Part shown: positions 1-6,666 of the stretch, piece after piece
How the letters are laid out: every line of letters starts with the position of its first letter
Numbering within the stretch: position 1 is the first letter of the stretch
Assembly: GCA_027314685.1 (NCBI GenBank)
Contig: DAHVAI010000387.1
Location: 1-9,087, forward strand
Length of the DNA stretch: 9,087 nt
From: Nitrososphaerota archaeon
Lineage (GTDB): Archaea; Thermoproteota; Nitrososphaeria; Nitrososphaerales; CADDZS01
Direction: 5' to 3'
Made by a program: the position numbers and the translations under genes
Notes under the pieces: model-generated
Database searches by the model: none
What the model saw: only the letters and a program-made list of their open reading frames with translations
What the model was told of the DNA's origin: nothing

Positions 1-718
1 CCGGCAAAGAAGGCACCAAGAATATAGCTTATTCCAATCGCCTGAAATATGAATGATAGCAACAATCCAATTGCGTTAAGTATTGCGTAGGAAATATCCT
101 CACTCTTGAGATATTTCGAGATCTTGTTCAGCATCACCTGAATCGATCTTGTTCTTCTGTTTAGAAAGTAATCAACCAAAACGTACGCTCCCAAGAATAT
201 TCCAATGTATATCAGTAGAAGAATGGCAATACTTGCAGACTGCGATACCGCAGCTAGAAAGACGAATGCGGTAATATCTGTGATGGCTACGGACGCGAGA
301 ATGACGTGACCCACAACTGATTCGAGAAGACCGAACTACATGACCATCACTGAAATTATGGATATCGAAGGAACGGAAATAGCTAAGGCAAAAATAACTC
401 CGCGACCGGGCCTAATTGAAAGAGATGGAGCGAAAGAAAAATCGCTATCGCAAAAGGGATAACAAAGCTAGTGAGCGTGACAATTGATGCTCTTGGGAGG
501 TTCTTACTCAAAGTTTCCGTCCGCATTTGGAAACCTATCAAGAACACGATGAAGAAAAGTGAGATCGTAGAAACTGCGTTAATCTGACTGTTCATAGTTT
601 CAACACTCAAGAAGGTTGGGCCGAGCAATAGACCGCTCAGTAGAGCGCCCGCTACGGACGGCAAGCCAAATTGTTCAAAGAGCTCTCCCAAGACCGCCGC
701 AAAGACTGGTACACTCAT
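1..718 (-). pseudogene. CPA2-type Na+(K+)/H+ antiporter, N-terminal half, broken and partial
   Basis: Remnant of a membrane cation/proton antiporter of the KefB/NapA (CPA2) type, which would exchange Na+ or K+ for protons. On the minus strand, reading from 718, the protein shows the family's N-terminal pattern GELFEQFGLPSVAGALLSG followed by a GP turn, then FFIVFLIGFQM, a typical third membrane segment. Near 400-420 the frame changes: the first frame stops at about 381, while the next frame carries VIFALAISV, then after a TAG at 336-338 continues with FGLLESVVGHVILAS and DITAFVFLAA, the segment that carries conserved Asp residues in this family. That frame stays open to position 1, so the C-terminal half lies outside the window. 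The first half of membrane segment 1 is missing, because the inverted repeat of the IS110-family element begins at 719. An apparent start further upstream (850) lies inside the element and is spurious. Family call is secure; ion specificity is not known. Confidence 0.8.
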
Positions 719-745
719 GTAAGGCGTCAGGCTGACCCTTCGCCC
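719..745 (+). repeat. Left inverted repeat of the IS110-family element
   Basis: GTAAGGCGT (719-727), two intervening bases, then GGCTGACCCTTCGCCC (730-745). It matches the reverse complement of 2196-2227 in both blocks: 9 of 9 in the outer block and 15 of 16 in the inner block. It marks the point where antiporter coding sequence ends. Confidence 0.75.
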
Positions 746-999
746 ACCCGGTTGTATATTTTGTGTTTGTAGGTTGACTCCTACACTTATCAATCTAGCG
801 TTTTGACTGGAGCTAGCTGAACAGGCTTGTCCAACCTTTTCCGCATACACTCAATAAACGCTCTAGCACAGAAAAGCTAGGCGTACTCTGACGATTTAAC
901 GGAGGCTGGACGCCACACTCAACAACTGAAAGCTCTCCGATTAGGAGGCTCAATACCAGTCAAATGGTTCTGCCTGCAACTCCATCCCCATCTATCCGG
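719..999 (-). ncRNA. Candidate bridge-RNA region downstream of the IS110-family transposase
   Basis: Non-coding 281 bases between the transposase stop and the left inverted repeat. IS110-family recombinases use a structured non-coding RNA encoded in the element; in the IS1111 subgroup it lies downstream of the recombinase, as here. Two visible hairpins support structure: 859-883 (CGC and CTAGC paired with GCTAG and GCG around one bulged base, 8-base loop) and 768-785 (TGTAGG/CCTACA with a 6-base loop). No convincing protein is seen on either strand. The RNA ends, promoter and guide loops cannot be fixed by eye, so the role is inferred from position and family. Confidence 0.45.
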
Positions 1000-2133
1000 C
1001 TAGACCGATAATTCACCTCCGCGAGGGGAAAGTCTTCCGAGCTTCCTTTCGGTCAGTTCTTCGTTCTCCCATCTCCAATTTTGCTCCGTAAGCATCATGT
1101 GATGGATCATCCTGGCAAGTTTCTTCATCGTCATAACGTGCGCATACTTCCCGCTCCCCGTCCTCTCCTTGACGTTGTTGTAGTATGATTTGATGTTCGG
1201 ATTGTGCAAAGCTACAGTGTCAACCATTATTCCGAGAGCCCATCTGGCTGTCGAAGGACCATCCTTGGACATTCGCCCTCTCCTCCTGACATTCGCGCTG
1301 TCCCTGCTCTCCGGAATGATTCCGAGGAAGCTTGCGACATGGTTGAAAGACGGGAAGCGGTGAGGATCTCCGATGTACGAGGCGTAGAGGGATGCAAGAT
1401 AGTAGTCTATGCCCGAAATTGACATAATGATTCTCACGTATTTGTTGTCCTTTGCGTTCTTCTTTATCCTCTCTTCCAGAGGCGCGCACTGCTTCTCCAT
1501 GAATTCGAGTCTGTCCAGCATCGTCTTCATGACAAGGTCTCTGTCATCGTCAAACTTTAGAGAAGAGATTGCAAGCCTCCTTGCAGCAGAGAAATTGTCA
1601 GCGGTCTTCGGGAGAGATTCGAGAATTCCTTCCCTCTTGAGGTAGCTCAAGATTCGCGTCTTTATCCTGCCTATCTCGACGCCAAGCTTAACCCTCTGGA
1701 GCAGTAGGTCTCTTTCAATCTGCTCTTCTCTGCTCAGAAGATGAGACTCTGGCAACAGACCTGCCATGTGGAGCTTGGCAATCTTTAAGCTGTCTGTCTT
1801 ATCATTCTTTTTCTTTGATTTGACGATCCAAGCAAGCTCAACAGGGTGGGCTACTGTAATGTCACTGTATCCCAATTCCTTGAGAGCTCTGGAGAACGGA
1901 TATGCCATGGTTGTGGCCTCGTAAGCTATCCTTGCATCCTTCGGAACTTTATCTGAAAATAGGGCGTACCCGCTCCTATCCATCTGAAAGTTGAATCTAT
2001 CTGTTATGTCTCCCATCGGAGAGAGTACGGTAGCCAAGCTGGAACTGTCACCTAGATCAACCCCTGCGATTGTCTTATTGGGCATGACTCGCCCGAATCT
2101 CTCGTCACTCTTATCTTTCTTCTTGTTCGCCAT
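1000..2133 (-). CDS. IS110-family transposase/recombinase (DEDD)
   Basis: Intact 377-residue recombinase that moves the element with the help of an RNA guide. The N-terminal RuvC-like DEDD domain shows Asp26 in GVDLGD, Glu72 in YEAT, and Asp111 and Asp114 in KNDKTDSLKIAKL; the spacing matches that of characterised family members. A helical linker with many Arg, Lys and Glu residues spans roughly 130-230. The C-terminal Transposase_20 domain has SGIDYYLASLYASYIGD (240-256) and GRMSKDGPSTARWAL (286-300); the catalytic serine is probably Ser279 or Ser276 in PESRDSA, just before that motif. Length is normal for the family (about 300-400). The start at 2133 has only a weak purine-rich AAGGAAG about 15 bases upstream and no clear TATA box; in this family transcription may depend on the circular junction. 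No frameshift or missing catalytic residue is seen, so it is probably active. Confidence 0.93.
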   Translation of the reverse strand: MANKKKDKSDERFGRVMPNKTIAGVDLGDSSSLATVLSPMGDITDRFNFQMDRSGYALFSDKVPKDARIAYEATTMAYPFSRALKELGYSDITVAHPVELAWIVKSKKKNDKTDSLKIAKLHMAGLLPESHLLSREEQIERDLLLQRVKLGVEIGRIKTRILSYLKREGILESLPKTADNFSAARRLAISSLKFDDDRDLVMKTMLDRLEFMEKQCAPLEERIKKNAKDNKYVRIIMSISGIDYYLASLYASYIGDPHRFPSFNHVASFLGIIPESRDSANVRRRGRMSKDGPSTARWALGIMVDTVALHNPNIKSYYNNVKERTGSGKYAHVMTMKKLARMIHHMMLTEQNWRWENEELTERKLGRLSPRGGELSV

Positions 2134-2166
2134 TCATACCACATCTTCCTTGTAGACAAGAGGGTA

Positions 2167-2194
2167 GCGACTCGAACAACTGACATCGAGTCGC
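2167..2194. other. Perfect 9-bp hairpin upstream of the IS110-family transposase
   Basis: GCGACTCGA (2167-2175) pairs fully with TCGAGTCGC (2186-2194) around a 10-base loop. It lies inside the element, between the right inverted repeat and the transposase start, so a transcript entering from outside would fold here before the start codon. It could limit read-through into the transposase, be a binding site, or be part of an RNA. Function is inferred; the structure is certain. Confidence 0.6.
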
Positions 2195-2195
2195 G

Positions 2196-2227
2196 GGGCG
2201 AAGGGTCGGCCGTCTAGAACGCCTTAC
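2196..2227 (-). repeat. Right inverted repeat of the IS110-family element
   Basis: On the minus strand: GTAAGGCGT (2227-2219), a seven-base spacer, then GGCCGACCCTTCGCCC (2211-2196). It is the partner of 719-745. The spacer is five bases longer than in the left copy, so the two copies are not simple recent duplicates, and both blocks are probably under functional constraint. Confidence 0.75.
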
Positions 2228-2318
2228 GAGTCAGTCAACTAGGACTTGCCAAATTATCTGATAGGGCAATGTGATATACGCTCACATGCACTTTGCTTCC
2301 TACTATTTTGTCTATTGA

Positions 2319-2808
2319 AAGCTAGCTTTGGGAATTCTATGTTCTGTAAATAACCCATATTTTCCTATCGCTTGTTTCAAGCAGCAAAGAGCTCTCGAAT
2401 TCCGAAGTGAGCGAGTGGGTCTACTAATATTATTCGATCACGACAAGAGAACCACAACAGTTGCGACGGAAGCAGGCGTCTACTTTTCAGTAGAGACAGT
2501 GGTTGGAAGGCAAGCCATTAGCCCGTCAACTCTCATGCCTACGGTTCGAGAGAATCTCTCGGGAAGGTTTGTACGCGACGAAAAAGAATCCAACACACAT
2601 GACGGAGGACTCCCTTCGTAATCAAAGTGAAGTACGACCTAGTTGGACAACCAATCGGCCAGTGAGTTAGACTGTATGACCTCATAGTTCCCAGTGGATC
2701 AGGCGATCAGGAGAGCATTGGCTTAACGGTCTAAAAAACCAATGTTGTGAACAAAAGTCAAGCGTCCCGGCCGAGCATTGACATCCAGACCACTGTTGTC
2801 CACACACG
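2319..2808 (+). pseudogene. Remnant of an unrecognised protein gene, at least two frames
   Basis: I do not recognise the family. The plus strand is open from 2319 to 2621 (first possible start TTG at 2328); its later part reads as ordinary protein, e.g. TTTVATEAGVYFSVETVVG and SPSTLMPTVRENLSGRF. After the stop at about 2621, another frame continues coherently from about 2605 with PFVIKVKYDLVGQPIGQ, a stop, VRLYDLIVPSGSGDQESIGL, a second stop, then SIDIQTTVVHTR to about 2808. This looks like one gene with a frame change and at least two nonsense codons. No clear promoter or start is present, and the first 25 residues of the open frame look random, so the 5' end has probably been lost, possibly near the IS110-family insertion. 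It could also be chance coding-like sequence. Confidence 0.35.
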
Positions 2809-2963
2809 ATAGGTTGCCTAGTGATGGATTTGCTGTACTTAAAAACCGCTCTACGGAAGAACAGAAATGGCTCTTTAAAGCCAAGTATATTTGAACTTCT
2901 ATATCTTGAGACCTAAGAAGCGCAGAATACAATCCAGGAAGCATAGTTTTTTTCACAAACAGA
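2809..2963. other. Intergenic stretch upstream of the permease
   Basis: No gene is supported here. A short plus-strand stretch at about 2828-2898 reads GFAVLKNRSTEEQKWLFKA and may be a further scrap of the degraded gene before it. An open minus-strand frame (2956-2723) lacks recognisable features. No Shine-Dalgarno site precedes the permease start codons. Confidence 0.35.
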
Positions 2964-4862
2964 ATGCCATCTTTTTTATGTCAAAGCACATGGTTTAGGG
3001 TATCAAGAATGACTGGAATAACTAGAACAACACGTTCTGCAGCAATAGTCTTCAAAACTTGTGCCTTTGCATTCGGTGGTCTGGCACTCATTACTTCGCT
3101 TGCTTACATCACTAACGAATATGCGTTCTTTGCTTCAGTGAATGTGGTAAGTTTCAACGATATTGTGATGATTCTTGCACTTCTGGGTACTGTCTTTTCT
3201 GGTCTTGTGCTACTTGCAACTTTGCCAACATCGTTCAGAGTTAAGTTCAAGCGGCCACAAATTCTAGCTAAGTCAAACGCTACCTATGGTTTCTATTCTA
3301 TGCTGGGAATTGGTCTAGGTGCAACTCTAGGATCGCCTCTTTTCATTCTCATTCCTTTGAACATCATCCAATTTGAATTCATCTCTTTGCTATCGCTAGT
3401 ACTTGCAGCTCTGTTATCGATACTTATGGCTAGAGTTTACGGTGACATGTACTCAGAATCGAGAAAGATGGGATTAGATGGGATGGGAGGGCCTTCCTTC
3501 ACGAAGGCCGCTACAGGCACTCGTAGTGCAAGGTACTTTGTCTCGAGATTGTCAATGTGGATAGCCAATACAGCGCTAGCGGCATATTCCAAGATAGTCT
3601 TCGTCGTTTTCGATTTCGAGCTCATGCCGGGGATACTAGCTGGATATGGAATCAACGGATTGTTTTCCCAGGCTGTAGTTTGGGGAATAACCATTGCATT
3701 CCTTGCCTGGACCGCCGTAAATGTTCTGTTCGAGCAGCATATACTCAGGTTGATCGGCTACATACAAGGGGTCCTGACTTCCTTTATGGTCATCATCATT
3801 GTGTTTCAGAGCTATCTTCTTGGCGCCAAAGGATCATGGAGTGTGGCGGGTCTATTGCATTTTAGTGGTTCAGGTAACTGGATCGTCGCATTGGTGATAA
3901 ACACAGGTTACTTGTATCTTCTCTTCTACGGCTTTCAAGAGATTCAAGCGCTGGAACGCGAAGCTGTCGAGCGTTCCACGATACCAATCGTTTCGTGGAT
4001 CAAAAAAGGATACACGTTGTCCAAGGAGAAGTACCTCGGCCTCGCAATGATACTTAGTGTGATAATAGCCGCGGCGATCAACATTCTATACGGTCTCAGC
4101 GTGTTCGCAACTCATCCCAATGCTTTATCGCTATCAAAATCGGAAATACCTGCTCTCTACATTTCGAATTTGTTTCTCGGTCCTGACGAGCAGCTGTTGA
4201 CAGGCATAGTTTTCCTGATTGCGACAATAACCACATTTGTGCCCGCGTTTCTTGCCGCTTCACGTCACCTTGGAGCCTTGGTAGAAGATGGCTTCCTTCC
4301 AAAGTCTTTTTCCAAGTTTTCATATGGATTCACGCTTGTCGCGATTTTGATCCTTGCGTTGGGTAACGAGAACTTTCTAATTTCAATCATAGACTTTTTA
4401 GTTCTCCTCTCGCTTGGCATCATTTGTTTGTCAGGGATTTGGATAAAAAAGCACCGACTGTTCACCATGAACAGAACAGATGCGTTACCACTGATTGTGG
4501 GTATTAGCTGTTTTGTTGCAGGAGGCGCGCAGTATTTTCTTACGCCGACAGTAGCAGTATTTGGAACACTTGCGATTGCTATAGCGTACTTTACATATGT
4601 CGTTTATGAACTCGGTTCCTTTGGGTCGCAGCTGTTCCTTGGTCTGTTCAATGTAATCGTGCTAGTCGTGCTAACTCTTTACCCCCACACCTTCGCCGAA
4701 CAGTCTTTCTTCTTGTTCCAATGGCTCAATATTTCGACACCAAACACGCATCTTTTGTCTGTTGTTCTTGGGGCCTCGAGTCTGTTTCTATTCTCGAACG
4801 CAACTGCCGACCTCTATCTTCGAAGGAAAGAGAAAAATCATGCGATGCAATACAATTATTGA
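2964..4862 (+). CDS. APC-superfamily amino acid/polyamine permease
   Basis: Intact membrane transporter of up to 632 residues, expected to take up or exchange amino acids or polyamines. Numbering from the ATG at 2964: two hydrophobic segments at about 26-52 and 65-88 precede the conserved core, an extension beyond the usual 12-helix fold. The core starts with the family's first-helix pattern FYSMLGIGLGATLGSPLF (110-127). FYGFQEIQALEREAV (321-335) matches the conserved helix 6 and following loop, and FLAASRHLGALVEDGFLP (429-446) matches the helix 8 signature normally ending in R.l.amarDG.lP. Further hydrophobic segments run to about 610, and the C-terminal tail is basic. The start could be Met1 or Met16 (3009); the TATA-like box at 2972 favours the latter. 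It is unusually intact among decayed neighbours and is convergent with the minus-strand operon. The substrate cannot be read from sequence. Confidence 0.9.
   Translation: MPSFLCQSTWFRVSRMTGITRTTRSAAIVFKTCAFAFGGLALITSLAYITNEYAFFASVNVVSFNDIVMILALLGTVFSGLVLLATLPTSFRVKFKRPQILAKSNATYGFYSMLGIGLGATLGSPLFILIPLNIIQFEFISLLSLVLAALLSILMARVYGDMYSESRKMGLDGMGGPSFTKAATGTRSARYFVSRLSMWIANTALAAYSKIVFVVFDFELMPGILAGYGINGLFSQAVVWGITIAFLAWTAVNVLFEQHILRLIGYIQGVLTSFMVIIIVFQSYLLGAKGSWSVAGLLHFSGSGNWIVALVINTGYLYLLFYGFQEIQALEREAVERSTIPIVSWIKKGYTLSKEKYLGLAMILSVIIAAAINILYGLSVFATHPNALSLSKSEIPALYISNLFLGPDEQLLTGIVFLIATITTFVPAFLAASRHLGALVEDGFLPKSFSKFSYGFTLVAILILALGNENFLISIIDFLVLLSLGIICLSGIWIKKHRLFTMNRTDALPLIVGISCFVAGGAQYFLTPTVAVFGTLAIAIAYFTYVVYELGSFGSQLFLGLFNVIVLVVLTLYPHTFAEQSFFLFQWLNISTPNTHLLSVVLGASSLFLFSNATADLYLRRKEKNHAMQYNY
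2972..2980 (+). promoter_or_regulatory. Candidate TATA box for the permease
   Basis: TTTTTTATG is centred about 33 bases upstream of the ATG at 3009, a spacing suited to a leaderless or short-leader archaeal transcript. It lies within the coding sequence if the ATG at 2964 is used, so it argues for the 3009 start. Confidence 0.4.
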
Positions 4863-4956
4863 TGATCGTAGTCTATATTCTTGAATTCGACGGTTCGAGG
4901 ATAATCAATCGATGGCAACCAGAATCCAAAGACCCGCAGCCTCTTGTATGACCATA

Positions 4957-5199
4957 TTACGGAATTTTTGCGCCGAGCAAAGCCTGTAGATCTCTCATCA
5001 CATCTGCGTAATTTCGACCCCTTGGTAGGTTGGCATTCGAAACTCCGTAGCTACTACTGGCTTTCAGAACTCGAATGCCGCGAAGTATTTTGTTGTACTC
5101 GCCATTTTTGATGCGTGAAATTGCATCAACAGACTCCGTTTTCGCCGAAGAATTTTCCTGCTGCTTGTATTTTGAAAATAGCTTCGTTATTCTCTCCAC
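4957..5199 (-). CDS. Small protein of unknown function, possibly a 3' gene fragment
   Basis: An 80-residue open frame with a GTG start at 5199; the frame stays open upstream to a stop near 5243. It is polar with a basic N-terminal part (ERITKLFSKYKQQ) and ends RGRNYADVMRDLQALLGA plus a short tail. I do not recognise it. Composition reads like real protein, but it overlaps the 3' end of the broken hydrolase-like gene in another frame and has no start signal of its own. It may be the surviving C-terminus of another gene joined by deletion. It ends 94 bases from the convergent permease stop. Confidence 0.35.
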   Translation of the reverse strand: MERITKLFSKYKQQENSSAKTESVDAISRIKNGEYNKILRGIRVLKASSSYGVSNANLPRGRNYADVMRDLQALLGAKIP

Positions 5200-5507
5200 A
5201 AGACCTTGGGAAATTCTCGCAGTAATTTTTCGGCTGATTCAGCCACCATTTGGGTGCAAGTCAGCGTTTGGTCTTGTTTCTGTTCCACACCGTTGGACAT
5301 AGCCATACTTCAAGACTTTGCTTTAGAGCAATTTTAGTTGCAACAGTGAGTCTATTGATGTCTAGACCAGTGATTCTTATCGCGTTGCAGTGAAGATCAT
5401 TTTTTATTATCTCGATTTCACCGGCTTGCAGTCTTGGGATCAAAGTCAGGTCGCCAGTTGAAATACATCACACTTCCGACGTCGTAGTTAACACCCTTTA
5501 GTTTCAT
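5191..5507 (-). pseudogene. Abortive-infection/glycoside-hydrolase-like protein, frameshifted and truncated
   Basis: The N-terminus of a family often annotated as abortive phage infection protein or 1,4-beta-xylanase, a TIM-barrel-like protein of about 350 residues whose reaction is not well established. Reading from the ATG at 5507: KLKGVNYDVGSVMYFNWRPD, then DFDPKTASR and a stop. One extra base at 5420 (minus-strand T in CCGGTGAAAT) explains the break, because the next frame continues at once with EIEIIKNDLHCNAIRITG, then INRLTVATKIALKQSLEVWL, which matches the family's conserved HCNAvRi and GLEVWlsP blocks. A second shift near 5260 leads to TQMVAESAEKLLREFPKVLW, again the expected next segment. 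The remaining two thirds of the family length is missing. An in-frame ATG at 5519 is also possible; GGTGGG lies just before the 5507 start. The gene follows the TetR gene within 1-13 bases, so the two were one operon. Confidence 0.72.
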
Positions 5508-5520
5508 GTTTCCCACCATT

Positions 5521-6127
5521 CTATCTTCGATCAGGCTTCAACATCCGGAATATGATCTCCGGATAAGGATAGCTTGCGCTCAGCTTCTCTGAATCAGAGT
5601 ACGCCAATCTTTTCCGTAGTCCTTCGATACAAGCCATGACTGTTTCTATCAATTGATCTGGATTATCCTTCGCAACCTCTCCAGTTTTCTGCCCCTCGAC
5701 TATCAGCTGACGCATTCCGTTTAGAAAGATCTTACCATGCCGCGCCATCTTTTCTTTAAGATCAGCAGGAAGTGAATCATAATCTAGCATCATAGAGGAA
5801 TTGGTAGTATCCTGGCTGCTTTCTTCTTCGTTCTATTAGTCTAGTTACTATAGTGCGGAGTTTCTCTGCGGGAGTTCCAGGCAGCTTTTTCATCATCTTA
5901 TCATATTCTTCTGCAGATTTTAGTGAGTGTTTAAGTAGGGTTTTGAAAATCTCATCCTTGCTTTCGAAGTACCTGTGGGCAAGCCCTTGGCTGATTCCAG
6001 CTTCTAATGCGATGTCCGCAATGATGGCCGAACTACCTTTTCGCCCGAATACCTTCTCGGTGGACTTCAGAATATTCTCGGGTTGACCAATTCCTAACCG
6101 TTCTATTGATGTTTGAGGTCTAGTCAT
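5521..6127 (-). pseudogene. TetR-family transcriptional regulator, frameshifted
   Basis: A DNA-binding repressor gene split by one frame change. The first frame (6127-5777, 116 residues) carries the helix-turn-helix: STEKVFGRKGSSAIIADIA, then EAGISQGLAHRYFESKDEIF, the classic TetR N-terminal pattern (residues about 22-62), followed by the start of the ligand domain ending PGYYQFLY. It then reads into a stop, while the overlapping frame (5793-5521, ATG at 5793) continues the ligand domain: LDYDSLPADLKEKMARHGK and LIETVMACIEGL. The two frames overlap by about 17 bases, so a +1 or -2 indel near 5780-5795 explains the break; total length of about 200 residues is normal. The first half alone could still bind DNA but lacks most of the dimerisation domain. 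It heads an operon with the hydrolase-like gene and has a palindromic candidate operator next to its start. Family is clear; effector unknown. Confidence 0.85.
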
Positions 6128-6138
6128 TAGTCAGTCAT

Positions 6139-6152
6139 ATTCATAAATGAAT
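6139..6152. promoter_or_regulatory. Candidate TetR operator
   Basis: Inverted repeat ATTCAT-AA-ATGAAT, 12 bases upstream of the TetR start, just downstream of the AT-rich stretch (minus strand TCAATAATT, about 6150-6158) placed where a TATA box would be for a leaderless transcript. A repressor bound here would block its own promoter, a common TetR arrangement. Placement and symmetry are seen; binding is inferred. Confidence 0.4.
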
Positions 6153-6273
6153 TATTGAGTTATCATGTAAGGATTGATTCGAGTCGAGCCCAGCAATTCA
6201 AATTTTACGTGTATATTCGCGGAGTCCCACATCCCGCCGATGGGATTATCGCAAAATTTGGGCGGCGCGAATC

Positions 6274-6281
6274 TATTTTAA
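6274..6281 (+). promoter_or_regulatory. Candidate TATA box for the FAIM-like gene
   Basis: TATTTTAA is centred about 28 bases before the ATG at 6306, the usual distance for an archaeal leaderless transcript. No Shine-Dalgarno sequence lies before the ATG. Confidence 0.5.
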
Positions 6282-6305
6282 CTTCTGACACCCTTCGCAA
6301 GACGA

Positions 6306-6590
6306 ATGGCCAAATCAAGTTTCGAAGTAGGGGAGAAGGAGAAGCATATACTCACAGTGGATCGGGACAGGGTAATGAAGCATATACGCATCGAGCTCGA
6401 CGGAGAGAAGCTGGCCGATGAATACATCTACTCGCTCGGTGGAAAGAAATTCTCTTTCGATGTAGGAAGCTCTGAGGTACATAAGGTCGAAGTCAGCCTA
6501 GGAATGGCTTTGCCACTGCTCGCATTTGTAAAGGGGAGGGAATTGAAGGTGCTCGTGGACGGGAAGCCAGCGCGGAGTTCGAGCACCTGA
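6306..6590 (+). CDS. Small FAIM-like beta-sandwich protein
   Basis: Intact 94-residue soluble protein with no signal peptide or membrane segment. Two halves repeat the same pattern: FEVGEKEKH (6-14) and FDVGSSEVH (51-59), followed by RIELDG (28-33) and KVLVDG (81-86), a period of about 45-53 residues. The order H..I/V strand, LDG turn, SLGGKKFSFDVG, H.V.V strand, LKVLVDGK resembles the fold of eukaryotic FAIM (Fas apoptotic inhibitory molecule), where xVDGK turns and an F-x-VG motif recur. Archaeal members have no established function that I know of. It is divergent from the broken TetR operon, and its own TATA-like box at 6274 suggests separate expression. The family assignment rests on motif pattern only; the gene itself is well supported. 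Confidence 0.7.
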   Translation: MAKSSFEVGEKEKHILTVDRDRVMKHIRIELDGEKLADEYIYSLGGKKFSFDVGSSEVHKVEVSLGMALPLLAFVKGRELKVLVDGKPARSSST

Positions 6591-6608
6591 AACCCCAGGT
6601 ATACGGAT

Positions 6609-6640
6609 CTGTTTTCCTAAAAAATTTATTTTAAATTGGC
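6609..6640 (+). terminator. A/T-rich termination region, also a possible promoter
   Basis: Twenty bases after the FAIM-like stop comes GTTTTCCTAAAAAATTTATT and a further TTTAAATT. Archaeal transcripts often end at T-runs like these. TTTATTTTAAA (6625-6635) lies 32-42 bases before the ATG at 6667 and could equally be a TATA box for the next ORF. Confidence 0.35.
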
Positions 6641-6666
6641 GTTCAAATCCATCCCCTGCACTCGGT

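Larger units (their letters stand above)
719..2227 (-). mobile_element. IS110-family element, IS1111-like layout, apparently complete
   Basis: About 1.5 kb, bounded by inverted repeats. Left (plus strand) begins GTAAGGCGT at 719-727 and continues GGCTGACCCTTCGCCC to 745. Right, read on the minus strand from 2227, begins GTAAGGCGT and continues GGCCGACCCTTCGCCC to 2196; the spacer between the two blocks differs by a few bases. The transposase occupies 1000-2133, leaving 94 bases of 5' and 281 bases of 3' non-coding DNA. IS110-family members usually lack terminal repeats, but the IS1111 subgroup is known for subterminal inverted repeats and for its long non-coding segment (bridge RNA) downstream of the transposase, which fits this layout. 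True termini may lie a few bases outside the repeats. The left end abuts the antiporter remnant within membrane segment 1. Confidence 0.75.

Noticed and set aside
1204..1645. Plus-strand open frames within the IS110-family transposase region
   Set aside because: They lie opposite a clear intact transposase with catalytic motifs and show no features of their own.
2723..2956. Minus-strand 77-residue open frame upstream of the permease
   Set aside because: No motif, no promoter or ribosome site; the plus strand over the same bases has short coding-like scraps. Not enough to call a gene.
3437..4468. Open frames on both strands inside the permease
   Set aside because: Shadows of a long gene with membrane segments and three family motifs.
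5075..5302. Plus-strand open frame over the hydrolase-like remnant
   Set aside because: The minus strand matches family motifs; the plus frame is unstructured.
6155..6421. Plus-strand open frame overlapping the FAIM-like gene
   Set aside because: Runs through the intergenic promoter and into the gene in another frame; its arginine-rich tail is typical of an out-of-frame reading.
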